A stretch of DNA of 64,000 nt from assembly GCA_945906105.1 (NCBI GenBank), contig CAMDQO010000008.1, positions 1-64,000 on the forward strand, given 5' to 3'. The translations under genes and the position numbers were made by a program. The notes under the pieces are model-generated. The model made no database searches and was not told the DNA's origin. It saw only the letters and a program-made list of their open reading frames with translations. Shown here in pieces: positions 16,064 to 26,426 of the stretch. The DNA is from Novosphingobium sp. Chol11 (GTDB taxonomy: Bacteria > Pseudomonadota > Alphaproteobacteria > Sphingomonadales > Sphingomonadaceae). Each line of letters starts with the position of its first letter. The first letter of the stretch is position 1.

Positions 16064-17514
16064 GGCTGGCTGCCCTCGCTGAAGGCGCAGGAATTGCTCT
16101 GCCGTCTGGCGGCGAATTGATGGTCACGGGCTTTGCCATTGATAACCGCAAGGTCGCTCCCGGCTGCGTGTTCGGCGCTTTTCAAGGCGCTGCGGTCAAT
16201 GGCGAGGACTTTATTCCAGCCGCAATACAGGCCGGTGCCGTGGCCGTGGTCGCGCGGCCTGAGGCCAGGGTGGAAGGCGCGGTCCACATCGCCGATGCCA
16301 ATCCGCGCCGCCAGTTTGCGCGCCTGGCAGCGCAGTTCTTCACCCCGGTGCCCGAAACCATCGTCGCGGTGACGGGGACCAACGGCAAGACATCCTGTGT
16401 GGAGATGACCCGCCAGATCTGGCGCATGATGGGGCACCGCGCGGCATCCATCGGCACTTTGGGCGTGACGACGAGTGACGAAAGCATTTCCACCGGCCTC
16501 ACCACGCCAGACATCGTCACTTTCCTCGCCAATATGACGGGGCTAGCGCGCGAGGGGGTAACTCACGTTGCCTATGAGGCATCAAGCCACGGCTTGTCGC
16601 AGTTCCGCAACGAAGGTCTGCGGGTGAAGGCAGGCGCTTTCACCAACCTCAGCCGCGATCACCTCGATTACCACAAGGACATGGACGATTATTTCGCCGC
16701 CAAGATGCGCCTGTTCACCGAAGTGGTGGATCTGGGCGGCACGGCGGTGATCTGGGCGGATGACGGCCACTGGTCGGCAAAAGCATCGCAGCAGGCGGCT
16801 GACCGGGGGCTGAGCCTGCTCAGTGTGGGCGAGAAAGGCGACACGATTCGCCTTCTCGCCCGCACACCCACGCAATTGGGTCAGACGCTTGAGATCGAAT
16901 ATGAGGGGGTGGCGCGCAAGCTGAACCTGCCGCTGATCGGAGCCTATCAGGCGGCCAATGCGCTGATTTCAGCCGGTCTGGTGATTGCCAGTGGCGGCGA
17001 GGCTGCGGCTACTTTCGATGCGCTCACCCGGCTGCAACCAGTGCGCGGACGGCTTGAACGCGCGGCGATTACGCGGGCCGGTGCGCCGGTCTATGTCGAT
17101 TACGCGCACACGCCCGATGCACTCGAAGCCGCCATCGCCGCGCTGCGTCCGCATGTTACCGGACGGCTGATTGTGGTATTCGGTGCGGGCGGTGATCGTG
17201 ACACCGGCAAGCGCCCGAAAATGGGCCGTGTCGCAGCGGATCAGGCCGACCTTGCCATTGTTACCGACGATAATCCGCGCGGCGAAGATCCTGCGGATAT
17301 CCGCGCGCAGGTGCTGGCAGGGGGCTCGAACCTCCGCGAAGTGCCTGGCCGCCGAGAGGCCATTGCGGCGGCAATTTCACAGGCTGGCAGGGACGATATC
17401 GTCCTCATCGCCGGCAAGGGCCACGAACAGGGCCAGATCATCGGCAGGGGCGAGGCTATGCGCGTGCTGCCGTTCGATGACGTTACCGTAGCCAGGGAGT
17501 GTGCCGGACTATGA
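16060..17514 (+). CDS. murE: UDP-MurNAc-tripeptide synthetase MurE (meso-DAP adding)
   Basis: A 484-residue Mur ligase that adds the third residue to UDP-MurNAc-L-Ala-D-Glu. The ATP loop is GTNGKT at 106-111. The DNPR motif at 404-407 specifies meso-diaminopimelate rather than lysine, as expected for a Gram-negative. The His-containing segment YAHTPDAL at 348-355 is also conserved. ATGA overlaps at both ends place it firmly in the operon. Confidence 0.96.
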   Translation: MRLAALAEGAGIALPSGGELMVTGFAIDNRKVAPGCVFGAFQGAAVNGEDFIPAAIQAGAVAVVARPEARVEGAVHIADANPRRQFARLAAQFFTPVPETIVAVTGTNGKTSCVEMTRQIWRMMGHRAASIGTLGVTTSDESISTGLTTPDIVTFLANMTGLAREGVTHVAYEASSHGLSQFRNEGLRVKAGAFTNLSRDHLDYHKDMDDYFAAKMRLFTEVVDLGGTAVIWADDGHWSAKASQQAADRGLSLLSVGEKGDTIRLLARTPTQLGQTLEIEYEGVARKLNLPLIGAYQAANALISAGLVIASGGEAAATFDALTRLQPVRGRLERAAITRAGAPVYVDYAHTPDALEAAIAALRPHVTGRLIVVFGAGGDRDTGKRPKMGRVAADQADLAIVTDDNPRGEDPADIRAQVLAGGSNLREVPGRREAIAAAISQAGRDDIVLIAGKGHEQGQIIGRGEAMRVLPFDDVTVARECAGL

Positions 17515-18983
17515 GCATCGCCGCCCTTATCGAATGGCCGATTGAAGCCAGCGATGAACTCTCGCTGGCCCTATGGGACAGTTTTGCCATCGAAGCCGCG
17601 ACCGGGGGCAAGGCGAGCGCCCTGTTTCAGGTGTCCGGCGTTGAAATTGACAGCCGCGACGTCCAGCCCGGCGATCTGTTTTTCGCCCTGATCGGTGATG
17701 CCATGGATGGGCACCGCTTTGTCGAGGCGGCCTTTGCCAAAGGCGCTACTGCGGTGGTGGTCGATCGCCCGGTCAAAGGCCCGCACGTGCTGGTCAAGGA
17801 TACCTTCGCAGCGCTTCAGGCCTTGGCCAAGGCCGCGCGTGACCGCAGCGAGGCGCGGATTATCGGCGTGACCGGATCAGTTGGTAAAACCGGCGTCAAG
17901 GAAGCGATTTTCGCCGCACTGGATCGCTCCAGCAATGGTCAGGCGCATCGTTCGGTCAAAAGCTATAACAACCATGTCGGAGTGCCGCTCAGTCTGGCGC
18001 GCATGGCCGCGCGCTCGCAGCTGGGCATCTTCGAGATGGGGATGAACCACGCGGGCGAGATTGCCGCGCTGACCACGCAGGTTCGCCCGCATGTGGCGGT
18101 GATCACCACGATTGCCCCGGCGCATATCGAAAACCTTGGCAGCGAAGAGGCGATTGCGGCGGCAAAGGCTGAGATTTTTGAAGGTCTTGAACCCGGCGGC
18201 ACTGCCATTATCCCTGCCGATAGCCCGCACTTTGCAGCGCTGCGTGATGCAGCACTGGTCCATGGGGCCAAGGTTGTTTCCTTTGGCCTTGCTGATCATG
18301 CCGACGTCCGTCTGCTTGATGCGGTGATGGCACCGGGCGGCGGCTCGTTGGTGACGGTCGATATGGGTGAGCGGCGGGTGTGCTATACCATTGCCGCGCC
18401 GGGTGAGCACTGGATCAGCAATTCTCTGGCCGTCATGGCTACGGTTCGCGCAGCAGGCGGCGATCTTGGCGCAGCTGGCCTCGCGCTGGCCGAGATGGAG
18501 GGCCTCAAGGGCCGGGGCGCGCGGCATACCATTGCTGCCAAGAGTGGTCGGGCTTTGCTGATCGATGAAAGCTACAACGCCAACCCGGCTTCGATGCGCG
18601 CCACCCTCGCGCAATTGGGGGCAACTCCGGCTGTCCGCCGGATCGCGGTTCTGGGGGCGATGAAGGAGCTGGGTGATCTCGCTCCCGCATTCCACGCCGC
18701 CCTTGCCGAACCACTGCGCGCCGCCGGGGTCGATTATGCGGTGCTGGTGGGCGACGAGATGGGGCCATTGGCTGAGGAACTTCAAAAATCAGGCGAACTG
18801 GGGAAATCCGGGGGCAATGCGCTTGGCAAGTCCATAGCCTTCGCCCATTGCCGGAACCCTGCCGAAGCGCTTGCCGCTCTGGCGGATTTCGGCGTCGAGG
18901 GCGGCGATGCCGTGCTGGTCAAGGGGTCGAATTCGGTAGGGCTGGGCGCTGTTGTCGCGGACCTCATCGAACAGAAGGGTTAG
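17511..18983 (+). CDS. murF: UDP-MurNAc-pentapeptide synthetase MurF
   Basis: A 490-residue Mur ligase that joins D-Ala-D-Ala to the UDP-MurNAc-tripeptide. The ATP loop is GVTGSVGKTGVKE (about 116-128), with the MNHAGEI and ESYNANPASM signatures. Here the loop has GSVGKT in place of the more common GSxGKT variants, still functional in form. Start ATG 17511 overlaps the murE stop; a GTG at 17499 is in frame but less likely. It is 12 nt ahead of mraY. Confidence 0.95.
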   Translation: MSIAALIEWPIEASDELSLALWDSFAIEAATGGKASALFQVSGVEIDSRDVQPGDLFFALIGDAMDGHRFVEAAFAKGATAVVVDRPVKGPHVLVKDTFAALQALAKAARDRSEARIIGVTGSVGKTGVKEAIFAALDRSSNGQAHRSVKSYNNHVGVPLSLARMAARSQLGIFEMGMNHAGEIAALTTQVRPHVAVITTIAPAHIENLGSEEAIAAAKAEIFEGLEPGGTAIIPADSPHFAALRDAALVHGAKVVSFGLADHADVRLLDAVMAPGGGSLVTVDMGERRVCYTIAAPGEHWISNSLAVMATVRAAGGDLGAAGLALAEMEGLKGRGARHTIAAKSGRALLIDESYNANPASMRATLAQLGATPAVRRIAVLGAMKELGDLAPAFHAALAEPLRAAGVDYAVLVGDEMGPLAEELQKSGELGKSGGNALGKSIAFAHCRNPAEALAALADFGVEGGDAVLVKGSNSVGLGAVVADLIEQKG

Positions 18984-18995
18984 GATCCGGGTTAG

Positions 18996-20066
<1,071 letters not shown>

Positions 20067-20073
20067 CCGCGCG

Positions 20074-21423
20074 ATGATCATCTCCACCGCCTTCTCCGGC
20101 AAGCGCTACGCCGTCCTCGGGCTTGCCCGCTCAGGGATGTCGGCGGTGCGCACGCTGGTGGAAAGCGGATCGCAGGTCATGGCCTGGGACAGCCGGGACG
20201 AGCCGCGTCAGGTGCTGACTGCGGAATTTGGTGATCGTGTCGAACTGGCCGATCCGGTGCTGGCCAATCTGACGGGCTTTGATGGCATCATCGTTTCCCC
20301 CGGCGTGCCGCTCAACCAGCATCCTATTGCCGAGGCTGCTGCCACTTATGGCGTGCCGATCATCGGCGATATCGAATTGTTCGCACTCGCCCGGCCCGAA
20401 CTTCCGGCACACCGAGTGGTGGCTATCACCGGCACCAACGGCAAATCGACGACGACGGCGCTGGTCCACCATATGTTGCAAAGCGCCGCCGTACCGGTGC
20501 GCATGGGCGGCAATATCGGCCTGCCGATTCTGGGGCAGGAGCCGCTGCCGCCGGGTGGGGTTTATGTGCTGGAACTATCGAGCTACCAGCTTGATCTGAC
20601 CCGCAGTCTGGCCTGCGAAGTTGCGGCACTGCTTAACATCACCCCCGATCACCTTGATCGCTATGATGGCTTTGCCAGCTATGCCGCGTCGAAAGAACGC
20701 CTGCTGACCATGCAGCGCGCTGATCAACAGGCGATATTCGGCACCGGCGATGCTGATACGCTGGCCATCGCCGCGCGTGAGGAAGCGCGCCGGGGATCGG
20801 CCTTTATTCACCGTGAGGACGGTGCATGGCTGGCCGATCTGCAAGCCGACTGGCCGACATTGCAAGGCCCGCACAATCTCCAGAATGCGGCCGTTGCCAT
20901 CGCCATCGCCCGGGCACTGGGGCTGAGCGAGGCGCAATGGCGTCCGGCGCTCGCTACCTTCCGGGGGCTGCCGCATCGCATGGAGCGCGTCGCAGAGGCA
21001 GGCGGAGTGCTGTTCATCAATGACAGCAAGGCGACCAATCCAGCATCTGCCGCACCCGCTCTGGCCGCCTTTCCGCCCAAAGCCGGGGAGGGTGCTGCCC
21101 GACGAGTCCACTGGATTCTGGGCGGGCTGCCGAAGGGCGAAGGGCTGGATGAATGCGCGCCGTTCTTTGGTAATGTCGCTGCTGCCTATACGATTGGTGA
21201 GGCCGGGCCGCGCTTTGCCGATCTGCTCGAACCCTATGTGCCGGTGCGCCGCAGCGAAATGATGTGCGAGGCGATCCGCGAGGCGATTGCGGCGGCGCAT
21301 CCCGGTGATGTCGTGCTGCTATCCCCGGCTTGCGCCAGCTTTGACCAGTTCCGCGATTACGAAGCGCGCGGCGATAATTTCCGCCAGATCGTTCACGCGC
21401 TGCTTGCCGGGGAGGAGTGCTGA
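20074..21423 (+). CDS. murD: UDP-MurNAc-L-Ala D-Glu ligase MurD
   Basis: A 449-residue Mur ligase adding D-glutamate to UDP-MurNAc-L-alanine. An N-terminal Rossmann part (YAVLGLARSGMSA) is followed by the ATP loop ITGTNGKSTTTA at about 118-129, the NITPDHLDRY segment and the C-terminal FINDSKATNPASA. Its TGA overlaps the ftsW ATG by one base (TGATG). Starts 7 nt after mraY. Confidence 0.96.
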   Translation: MIISTAFSGKRYAVLGLARSGMSAVRTLVESGSQVMAWDSRDEPRQVLTAEFGDRVELADPVLANLTGFDGIIVSPGVPLNQHPIAEAAATYGVPIIGDIELFALARPELPAHRVVAITGTNGKSTTTALVHHMLQSAAVPVRMGGNIGLPILGQEPLPPGGVYVLELSSYQLDLTRSLACEVAALLNITPDHLDRYDGFASYAASKERLLTMQRADQQAIFGTGDADTLAIAAREEARRGSAFIHREDGAWLADLQADWPTLQGPHNLQNAAVAIAIARALGLSEAQWRPALATFRGLPHRMERVAEAGGVLFINDSKATNPASAAPALAAFPPKAGEGAARRVHWILGGLPKGEGLDECAPFFGNVAAAYTIGEAGPRFADLLEPYVPVRRSEMMCEAIREAIAAAHPGDVVLLSPACASFDQFRDYEARGDNFRQIVHALLAGEEC

Positions 21424-22640
21424 TGGCCAGCCAGCCACCCTTCGTGCCGCGCTCGGGCCTTGCCAGCCACGCGATCATCCAGCGCCGCAACCACTGGCAG
21501 GAGATTTCACTGTGGTGGCGCGAGATTGATCGCGTGCTGCTGGTGCTGATTCTGACCTTGATGGCGATTGGCGCGGCGGCGGTGGCAGCATCATCGCCCG
21601 CCAGCGCGAGCAAGCTTTCCACCGCCAAGGTCTCGCTTGGCGATCTCTATTTCTTCTGGACGCAAGTGAAAGTGCAGATCCTTGGTATCATCGTGATGAT
21701 CGGTGCCTCATTTCTGCCCAAACATCGCGCGCGGCAGGCAGGCATCGTGCTGGGGCTGGCCATGCTGGTGGCGCTGGTGCTGGTGCTGGTGCCGCATGTC
21801 GGCACGACAGTGAAAGGCTCACGGCGCTGGTTGAATCTCGGTATGTCGTTCCAGCCTTCCGAATTTCTCAAGCCGGCCTATGCGATCCTGATGGCCTGGA
21901 TCCTGAGCTGGCGGCTGCGCGATCCCAACCTGCCGGTTATCGCCATTTCAACTGGCCTGATGATCGTGGTTGCGGCGCTGCTGCTGATGGAGCCGGACTT
22001 TGGTTCGACCGTGCTGTTTGCTGGCGTCTGGTTCGTGCTGGTGATGCTTTCGGGCATGCCGATCAAGCGCATGGCGACGATTTGCGGGGCGGGCCTGCTG
22101 GCTTTGATCGTCACCTATTTCGTCTATGACAATGCCCGCCACCGCATCGATTCCTTCCTGTTCGGCGGCACGGCCTATGATCAGGTTGATCTGGCGCACC
22201 GCACCTTGACCGCAGGCGGCTGGACCGGCAGCGGGCTGTGGCTTGGCATCAAGAAGCTATCGCTGCCCGAGGCGCATACCGACTATATCTTCTCGGTGAT
22301 CGGCGAAGAGTTCGGCCTGCTGGTCTGTCTGGTGATCATCGCGCTGTATCTGGCCATTGTCGTGCGGGTGTTGCTGCGGCTGGTCGAGGAGGAAGACCTG
22401 TTCACGCTGCTGGCAGCCGCCGGGCTTACCGCGCAGATTGGCGGACAGGCATTCATCAACATCCTCGTCAATCTGGGGCTATTCCCGTCCAAGGGCATGA
22501 CCTTGCCGCTGATTTCCTATGGCGGATCTTCCACGCTGGCGCTGTGCCTTGGCGTCGGTTTTCTGCTGGCGATCACCCGCCGTAACCCCTTCCTCAAGCG
22601 CGAGCGATTCAGTTTGCGCGAAGCCGGAGCCATGCTGTGA
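21423..22640 (+). CDS. ftsW: Lipid II polymerase FtsW
   Basis: A 405-residue SEDS-family glycosyltransferase with about ten membrane helices. SEDS signatures are visible: GSRRWLNLGMSFQPSEFLKP (helix-loop near 115-134), LLMEPDFGSTVLF, and near the end the PLISYGGSS loop. It polymerises septal glycan strands with FtsI. The C terminus ends inside the first copy of a 17-bp tandem duplication that carries the stop codon. Confidence 0.96.
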   Translation: MASQPPFVPRSGLASHAIIQRRNHWQEISLWWREIDRVLLVLILTLMAIGAAAVAASSPASASKLSTAKVSLGDLYFFWTQVKVQILGIIVMIGASFLPKHRARQAGIVLGLAMLVALVLVLVPHVGTTVKGSRRWLNLGMSFQPSEFLKPAYAILMAWILSWRLRDPNLPVIAISTGLMIVVAALLLMEPDFGSTVLFAGVWFVLVMLSGMPIKRMATICGAGLLALIVTYFVYDNARHRIDSFLFGGTAYDQVDLAHRTLTAGGWTGSGLWLGIKKLSLPEAHTDYIFSVIGEEFGLLVCLVIIALYLAIVVRVLLRLVEEEDLFTLLAAAGLTAQIGGQAFINILVNLGLFPSKGMTLPLISYGGSSTLALCLGVGFLLAITRRNPFLKRERFSLREAGAML

Positions 22641-22657
22641 CCGGAGCCATGCTGTGA
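22624..22657. repeat. Perfect 17-bp tandem duplication at the ftsW-murG junction
   Basis: CCGGAGCCATGCTGTGA occurs twice head to tail at 22624-22640 and 22641-22657. The first copy supplies the ftsW stop; the second supplies the GTG of murG in an unchanged context. Each copy also holds a CCGGAG that can act as a ribosome site. Confidence 0.95.
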
Positions 22658-23841
22658 ACAGTGCCAGCCGCCATTACGTCCTCGCCGCCGGGGGAACCGG
22701 AGGACACCTGATCCCTGCCTTCGTTCTCGCCGAGGAACTGGAGCGGCGCGGGCATCACGTCGCGCTGATCACCGACGAACGTGGCGCAGCGATTCCCGGC
22801 AAGCCAGCCTCGCTCACCACCCATGTGCTGCCTGCGGGGCGCATAGCGGGCAAGAACCCACTGAGCTGGATCAAGGGCGCGCGCGCGATACTTGAAGGAC
22901 GGCGCATGGCGCTGCGCTTGTTTGGAAGCTTTGAACCGAGCGCGGTGATCGGCTTCGGCGGCTATCCGGCGCTGCCCGCATTGCTGGCGGCAACCTCGGC
23001 CAAGATCCCCAGCGTGATCCATGAACAGAACGCGGTGCTGGGGCGGGTTAATCGCTATCTGGCGGGCAAGGTTAATGCCATCGCCACCGCTTACCGCGAG
23101 GTTGATCGGCTGGCAGAAAAGCATGGCCACAAGGTTCACCTCGTCGGCAATCCGGTTCGCGCCGAGGTGCTCAGCTTACGCGATCAGCCCTATCCTGCCT
23201 TCACCGAAGACGGCTTGCTGCGGGTGCTGGTGACAGGCGGCAGCCAGGGTGCGCGGGTGCTGTCCGAAGTCGTGCCCGATGGCTTGGCCATGCTCCAGCC
23301 CGCACTGCGCACGCGGTTGCAGGTAACGCAGCAATGCCGTGCAGAAGATATCGATGCGGTGCGCGCGCGCTATGCTGGGCATGATATTCCCGCCGAACTT
23401 GGCACCTATTTTGAGGACATGCAGTCACGGCTGGCCGATGCGCATCTGTTCATTGGGCGGGCCGGTGCATCGACTGTCTCTGAACTGACCGCAGTTGGTC
23501 GTCCAGCCATCCTGATCCCATTGCCCATTGCCACTGACGATCATCAGGCCGCCAATACCCGCGAAATCGTCGCGGCAGGAGGCGCGCGGGCGATCCGGCA
23601 GGAAAGCTTCACCGGTGCCGAACTCGCCAAGCAGATACAGGCGATGGCGCAGAACCCCGGCTCGCTGGCCAATGCTGCGCACGCCGCATGGAATTGCGGT
23701 TATCCAAATGCCGTGTCTGACCTTGCCGATCTGGTCGAAAGCTTCGGCGCAGCACCCATGATGGATGTGATCCGGGTGGGCGGTGCTGCCGCCACTGCGC
23801 CATCGGGCAAGCAAGCACTCGCCATGGAGAAGGGCGAATGA
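22654..23841 (+). CDS. murG: UDP-GlcNAc transferase MurG
   Basis: A 395-residue GT-B glycosyltransferase that turns lipid I into lipid II. N-terminal [17 protein letters not shown] (loop 1), [22 protein letters not shown] and the C-terminal domain [16 protein letters not shown] and [13 protein letters not shown] are all present. The start is the GTG at 22654, inside the second copy of the 17-bp duplication. Its stop overlaps the murC start (ATGA). The C-terminal tail after residue 365 is longer and Ala-rich. Confidence 0.95.
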   Translation: MNSASRHYVLAAGGTGGHLIPAFVLAEELERRGHHVALITDERGAAIPGKPASLTTHVLPAGRIAGKNPLSWIKGARAILEGRRMALRLFGSFEPSAVIGFGGYPALPALLAATSAKIPSVIHEQNAVLGRVNRYLAGKVNAIATAYREVDRLAEKHGHKVHLVGNPVRAEVLSLRDQPYPAFTEDGLLRVLVTGGSQGARVLSEVVPDGLAMLQPALRTRLQVTQQCRAEDIDAVRARYAGHDIPAELGTYFEDMQSRLADAHLFIGRAGASTVSELTAVGRPAILIPLPIATDDHQAANTREIVAAGGARAIRQESFTGAELAKQIQAMAQNPGSLANAAHAAWNCGYPNAVSDLADLVESFGAAPMMDVIRVGGAAATAPSGKQALAMEKGE

Positions 23842-25247
23842 AGGGCGTTCCCACCGATATCGGTACGGTCCATTTCGTCGGCATCGGCGGCATCGGTATG
23901 TCGGGCATTGCCGAGGTGATGAACAACCTTGGCTATAGCGTGCAGGGCAGTGACATTGCCGAGGGCTATGTGGTCGAGGGCTTGCGGGCGCGCGGGATCA
24001 AGGTTGCGATTGGCCATTCGGCGGAAAATGTTGTCGACGCTGCGGTGGTCGTCACCTCCACCGCCGTAAAGCGCGATAACCCCGAAGTGGTCTTTGCGCT
24101 TGAACACCGCATCCCTGTGGTCCGCCGCGCCGAGATGCTGGCTGAACTGATGCGGCTGAAGAGCACGGTTGCGGTCGCCGGAACGCACGGCAAGACCACC
24201 ACCACCTCAATGGTCGCCGCGCTGCTTGATGCTGGCGGGATCGATCCCACGGTGATCAACGGCGGCATCATCAACAGCTACGGTTCGAACGCCCGGCTGG
24301 GTGCCAGCGACTGGATGGTGGTCGAGGCGGATGAGAGCGACGGTTCGTTCCTGCGATTGGATGGCACCATCGCGGTCGTCACCAATATCGATCCCGAACA
24401 CCTCGATCATTACGGCAGCTTCGATGCGGTGAAGGATGCCTTTGTCGAATTTATCGAGAACGTGCCGTTCTATGGCGCCGCCGTGTTGTGCATCGATCAC
24501 CCTGAAGTCCAGGCAGTGATCCCCAAAGTGCGCGATCGCCGGGTGATCACTTACGGCTTTTCCGCCCAGGCCGATGTGCGCGGGGAGAACGTCACGCCGG
24601 TCCCCGGTGGCAACCGTTTCACCGTAGTGCTGCGCGCGCGTGATGGATCATTCCGCCGCATCGAAGACATTGAACTGCCGATGCCCGGCCGCCACAACGT
24701 GCAGAACGCGCTCGCCGCCGTTGCAGTGGCGGTGGAGATGGGTTGCAGTGACGATGTAATCCAGACCGGGTTCGCCAAGTTCACCGGGGTCAAGCGCCGC
24801 TTCACTAAGGTCGGTGAAGTGGATGATGTGACGATCATCGACGATTATGGCCACCACCCGGTAGAGATCCGCGCCGTTCTGGCTGCCGCACGCGAAGGCG
24901 TGAAGGGCCGCGTCATCGCCGTGGTCCAGCCGCACCGCTACACCCGGTTGCGCGATCACATGGAAGAGTTTCAGGCCGCCTTCAACGATGCCGACATCGT
25001 CTATGCCGCGCCGGTCTATCCTGCGGGAGAACAACCGATTGAAGGCATAAGTTCAGATGCAATGGTAACTGGCATGAAAGAGCGCGGACACCATTCGGCA
25101 CAGGTTATCGCCGGACCAGATGCGCTGGCCGATGCCCTCGCCGAAGTGGCGCAACCGGGCGATATGGTGGTCTGCCTTGGCGCGGGTGACATCACCAAAT
25201 GGGCGGCGGGTCTGGCGGGTGCGATTGCCAAGCGGAGGGGGGCATGA
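23838..25247 (+). CDS. murC: UDP-MurNAc-L-alanine ligase MurC
   Basis: A 469-residue Mur ligase that adds L-alanine to UDP-MurNAc. It starts with [17 protein letters not shown], followed by the ATP loop [13 protein letters not shown] at about 114-126 and [11 protein letters not shown] in the C-terminal domain. ATGA overlaps at both ends: with murG upstream and murB downstream. Confidence 0.97.
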   Translation: MKGVPTDIGTVHFVGIGGIGMSGIAEVMNNLGYSVQGSDIAEGYVVEGLRARGIKVAIGHSAENVVDAAVVVTSTAVKRDNPEVVFALEHRIPVVRRAEMLAELMRLKSTVAVAGTHGKTTTTSMVAALLDAGGIDPTVINGGIINSYGSNARLGASDWMVVEADESDGSFLRLDGTIAVVTNIDPEHLDHYGSFDAVKDAFVEFIENVPFYGAAVLCIDHPEVQAVIPKVRDRRVITYGFSAQADVRGENVTPVPGGNRFTVVLRARDGSFRRIEDIELPMPGRHNVQNALAAVAVAVEMGCSDDVIQTGFAKFTGVKRRFTKVGEVDDVTIIDDYGHHPVEIRAVLAAAREGVKGRVIAVVQPHRYTRLRDHMEEFQAAFNDADIVYAAPVYPAGEQPIEGISSDAMVTGMKERGHHSAQVIAGPDALADALAEVAQPGDMVVCLGAGDITKWAAGLAGAIAKRRGA

Positions 25248-26287
25248 CCCTGCCCGACCAAACCCCGTTCGTCCCGAGCGAAGTCGAGGGATACCGGCCG
25301 AGCGAAGCCGAGGCCAGCAACGTTGCGGGTTCTCGGCTGCGCTCGAACTTGGTCCCTCGACTTCGCTCGGGACGAACGGACAGGGGCGGGAAGGTGACAG
25401 AGCTTGCCCCGCTTGCGCCGCTGGTGTGGTTCAAGTCCGGCGGCACGGCGGAATGGCTGTTCGAGCCGAAGGATATGGCTGATCTGCAAGCATTTCTGCG
25501 CGAGTGCGATCCGGCAACGCCGGTAATGGCGCTGGGCCTCGGTTCCAACATGATTGTCCGCGATGGCGGGGTTCCGGGCGTGGTCGTGCGGCTGGGCAAG
25601 GCCTTCGCCACGGCCCGGCGGCGCGATGAAACCACGCTCGATTGTGGCGGCGGAGCTTCGGGAATCCTCGTTTCCTCCACCGCGCGAGACAATGGCATTG
25701 CGGGCCTCGAATTCCTGCGCTCGATCCCCGGCACGGTCGGCGGCTTCGTGCGGATGAACGGCGGGGCCTATGGCAGCGAGGTCAGGGACGTGCTGATCGA
25801 TTGCGATGTAGTGCTGCGTTCGGGCGAACTGCTGACGCTGCCGGTTGCCGATCTGCACTACACCTATCGCCATTCTGAATTGCCTGAAGGCGCCATCGTT
25901 GTTGCTGCACGGTTCCGTGGGCGCTTGGGCGAACCGGCGGCAATCCAGGCCGAAATGGACCGCATTTCCGAAGCCCGCGAAGCCTCGCAACCGCTGCGTT
26001 CAAAGACCGGCGGTTCAACCTTCAAGAACCCCGAAGGCCATAAGGCGTGGCAACTGGTTGATCAGGCGGGCTGCCGGGGGTTGCAGATAGGCGGCGCGCA
26101 AGTGAGTGAAAAGCATACCAATTTCCTGATAAACACCGGTGATGCCACCAGCGCCGATATCGAAGCGCTGGGCGAAGAAGTGCGGCGGCGGGTGAAGGAA
26201 ATGTCGGGTGTTGACTTGGAATGGGAAATACAACGGGTGGGCATGTTTGCCGGCGCGTCAAACAAGATGAGGGTGGGCAACAAGTGA
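25244..26287 (+). CDS. murB: UDP-N-acetylenolpyruvoylglucosamine reductase MurB with palindromic-element insertion
   Basis: A 347-residue FAD enzyme reducing UDP-GlcNAc-enolpyruvate to UDP-MurNAc. The FAD loop is [13 protein letters not shown], followed by [13 protein letters not shown], and the catalytic region has [12 protein letters not shown]. The ATG at 25244 overlaps the murC stop. Residues about 8-46 are encoded by a palindromic element at 25265-25379, read in frame as PFVPSEVEG... to ...[10 protein letters not shown]. The normal family sequence resumes at [15 protein letters not shown] at 25394 after the element could serve as a shorter start. So either the insertion is translated or initiation has moved; sequence alone cannot decide. 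Otherwise complete. Confidence 0.92.
   Translation: MTLPDQTPFVPSEVEGYRPSEAEASNVAGSRLRSNLVPRLRSGRTDRGGKVTELAPLAPLVWFKSGGTAEWLFEPKDMADLQAFLRECDPATPVMALGLGSNMIVRDGGVPGVVVRLGKAFATARRRDETTLDCGGGASGILVSSTARDNGIAGLEFLRSIPGTVGGFVRMNGGAYGSEVRDVLIDCDVVLRSGELLTLPVADLHYTYRHSELPEGAIVVAARFRGRLGEPAAIQAEMDRISEAREASQPLRSKTGGSTFKNPEGHKAWQLVDQAGCRGLQIGGAQVSEKHTNFLINTGDATSADIEALGEEVRRRVKEMSGVDLEWEIQRVGMFAGASNKMRVGNK
25265..25379. repeat. Palindromic element inside the 5' coding part of murB
   Basis: 27-bp arms at 25265-25291 and 25353-25379 are perfect reverse complements (start CCGTTCGTCCCGAGCGAAGT). Inner arms around GAGCGAAGCCGAG and CTCGGCTGCGCTC pair with one mismatch. The insertion keeps the murB frame open and contains no stop on the plus strand in that frame. 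The outer arms are identical to those of the copy at 26302-26414. Confidence 0.95.
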
Positions 26288-26301
26288 GGCATATACCATC
26301 C

Positions 26302-26414
26302 CCGTTCGTCCCGAGCGAAGTCGAGGGACCGGTTCGAGCGAAGCCGAGAACCTGCGGCGTTGCGAGCCTCGACTTCACTCGGCAAAATCCCTCGACTTCG
26401 CTCGGGACGAACGG
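26302..26414. repeat. Second copy of the palindromic element, between murB and ddl
   Basis: Arms at 26302-26328 and 26388-26414 are identical to those of the murB copy and are perfect 27-bp reverse complements. The interior has diverged and holds an inner pair around TTCGAGCGAAGCCGAGAACC. It fills almost all of the 139-bp murB-ddl gap, the largest internal gap in the dcw operon apart from that before ftsZ. Confidence 0.95.
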
Positions 26415-26426
26415 AGTTCTCTCCAC

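Noticed and set aside
25016..25990. Long minus-strand frame opposite murB and murC
   Set aside because: It is a shadow of murC and murB on the other strand; GC-rich codon use opens the opposite frame.
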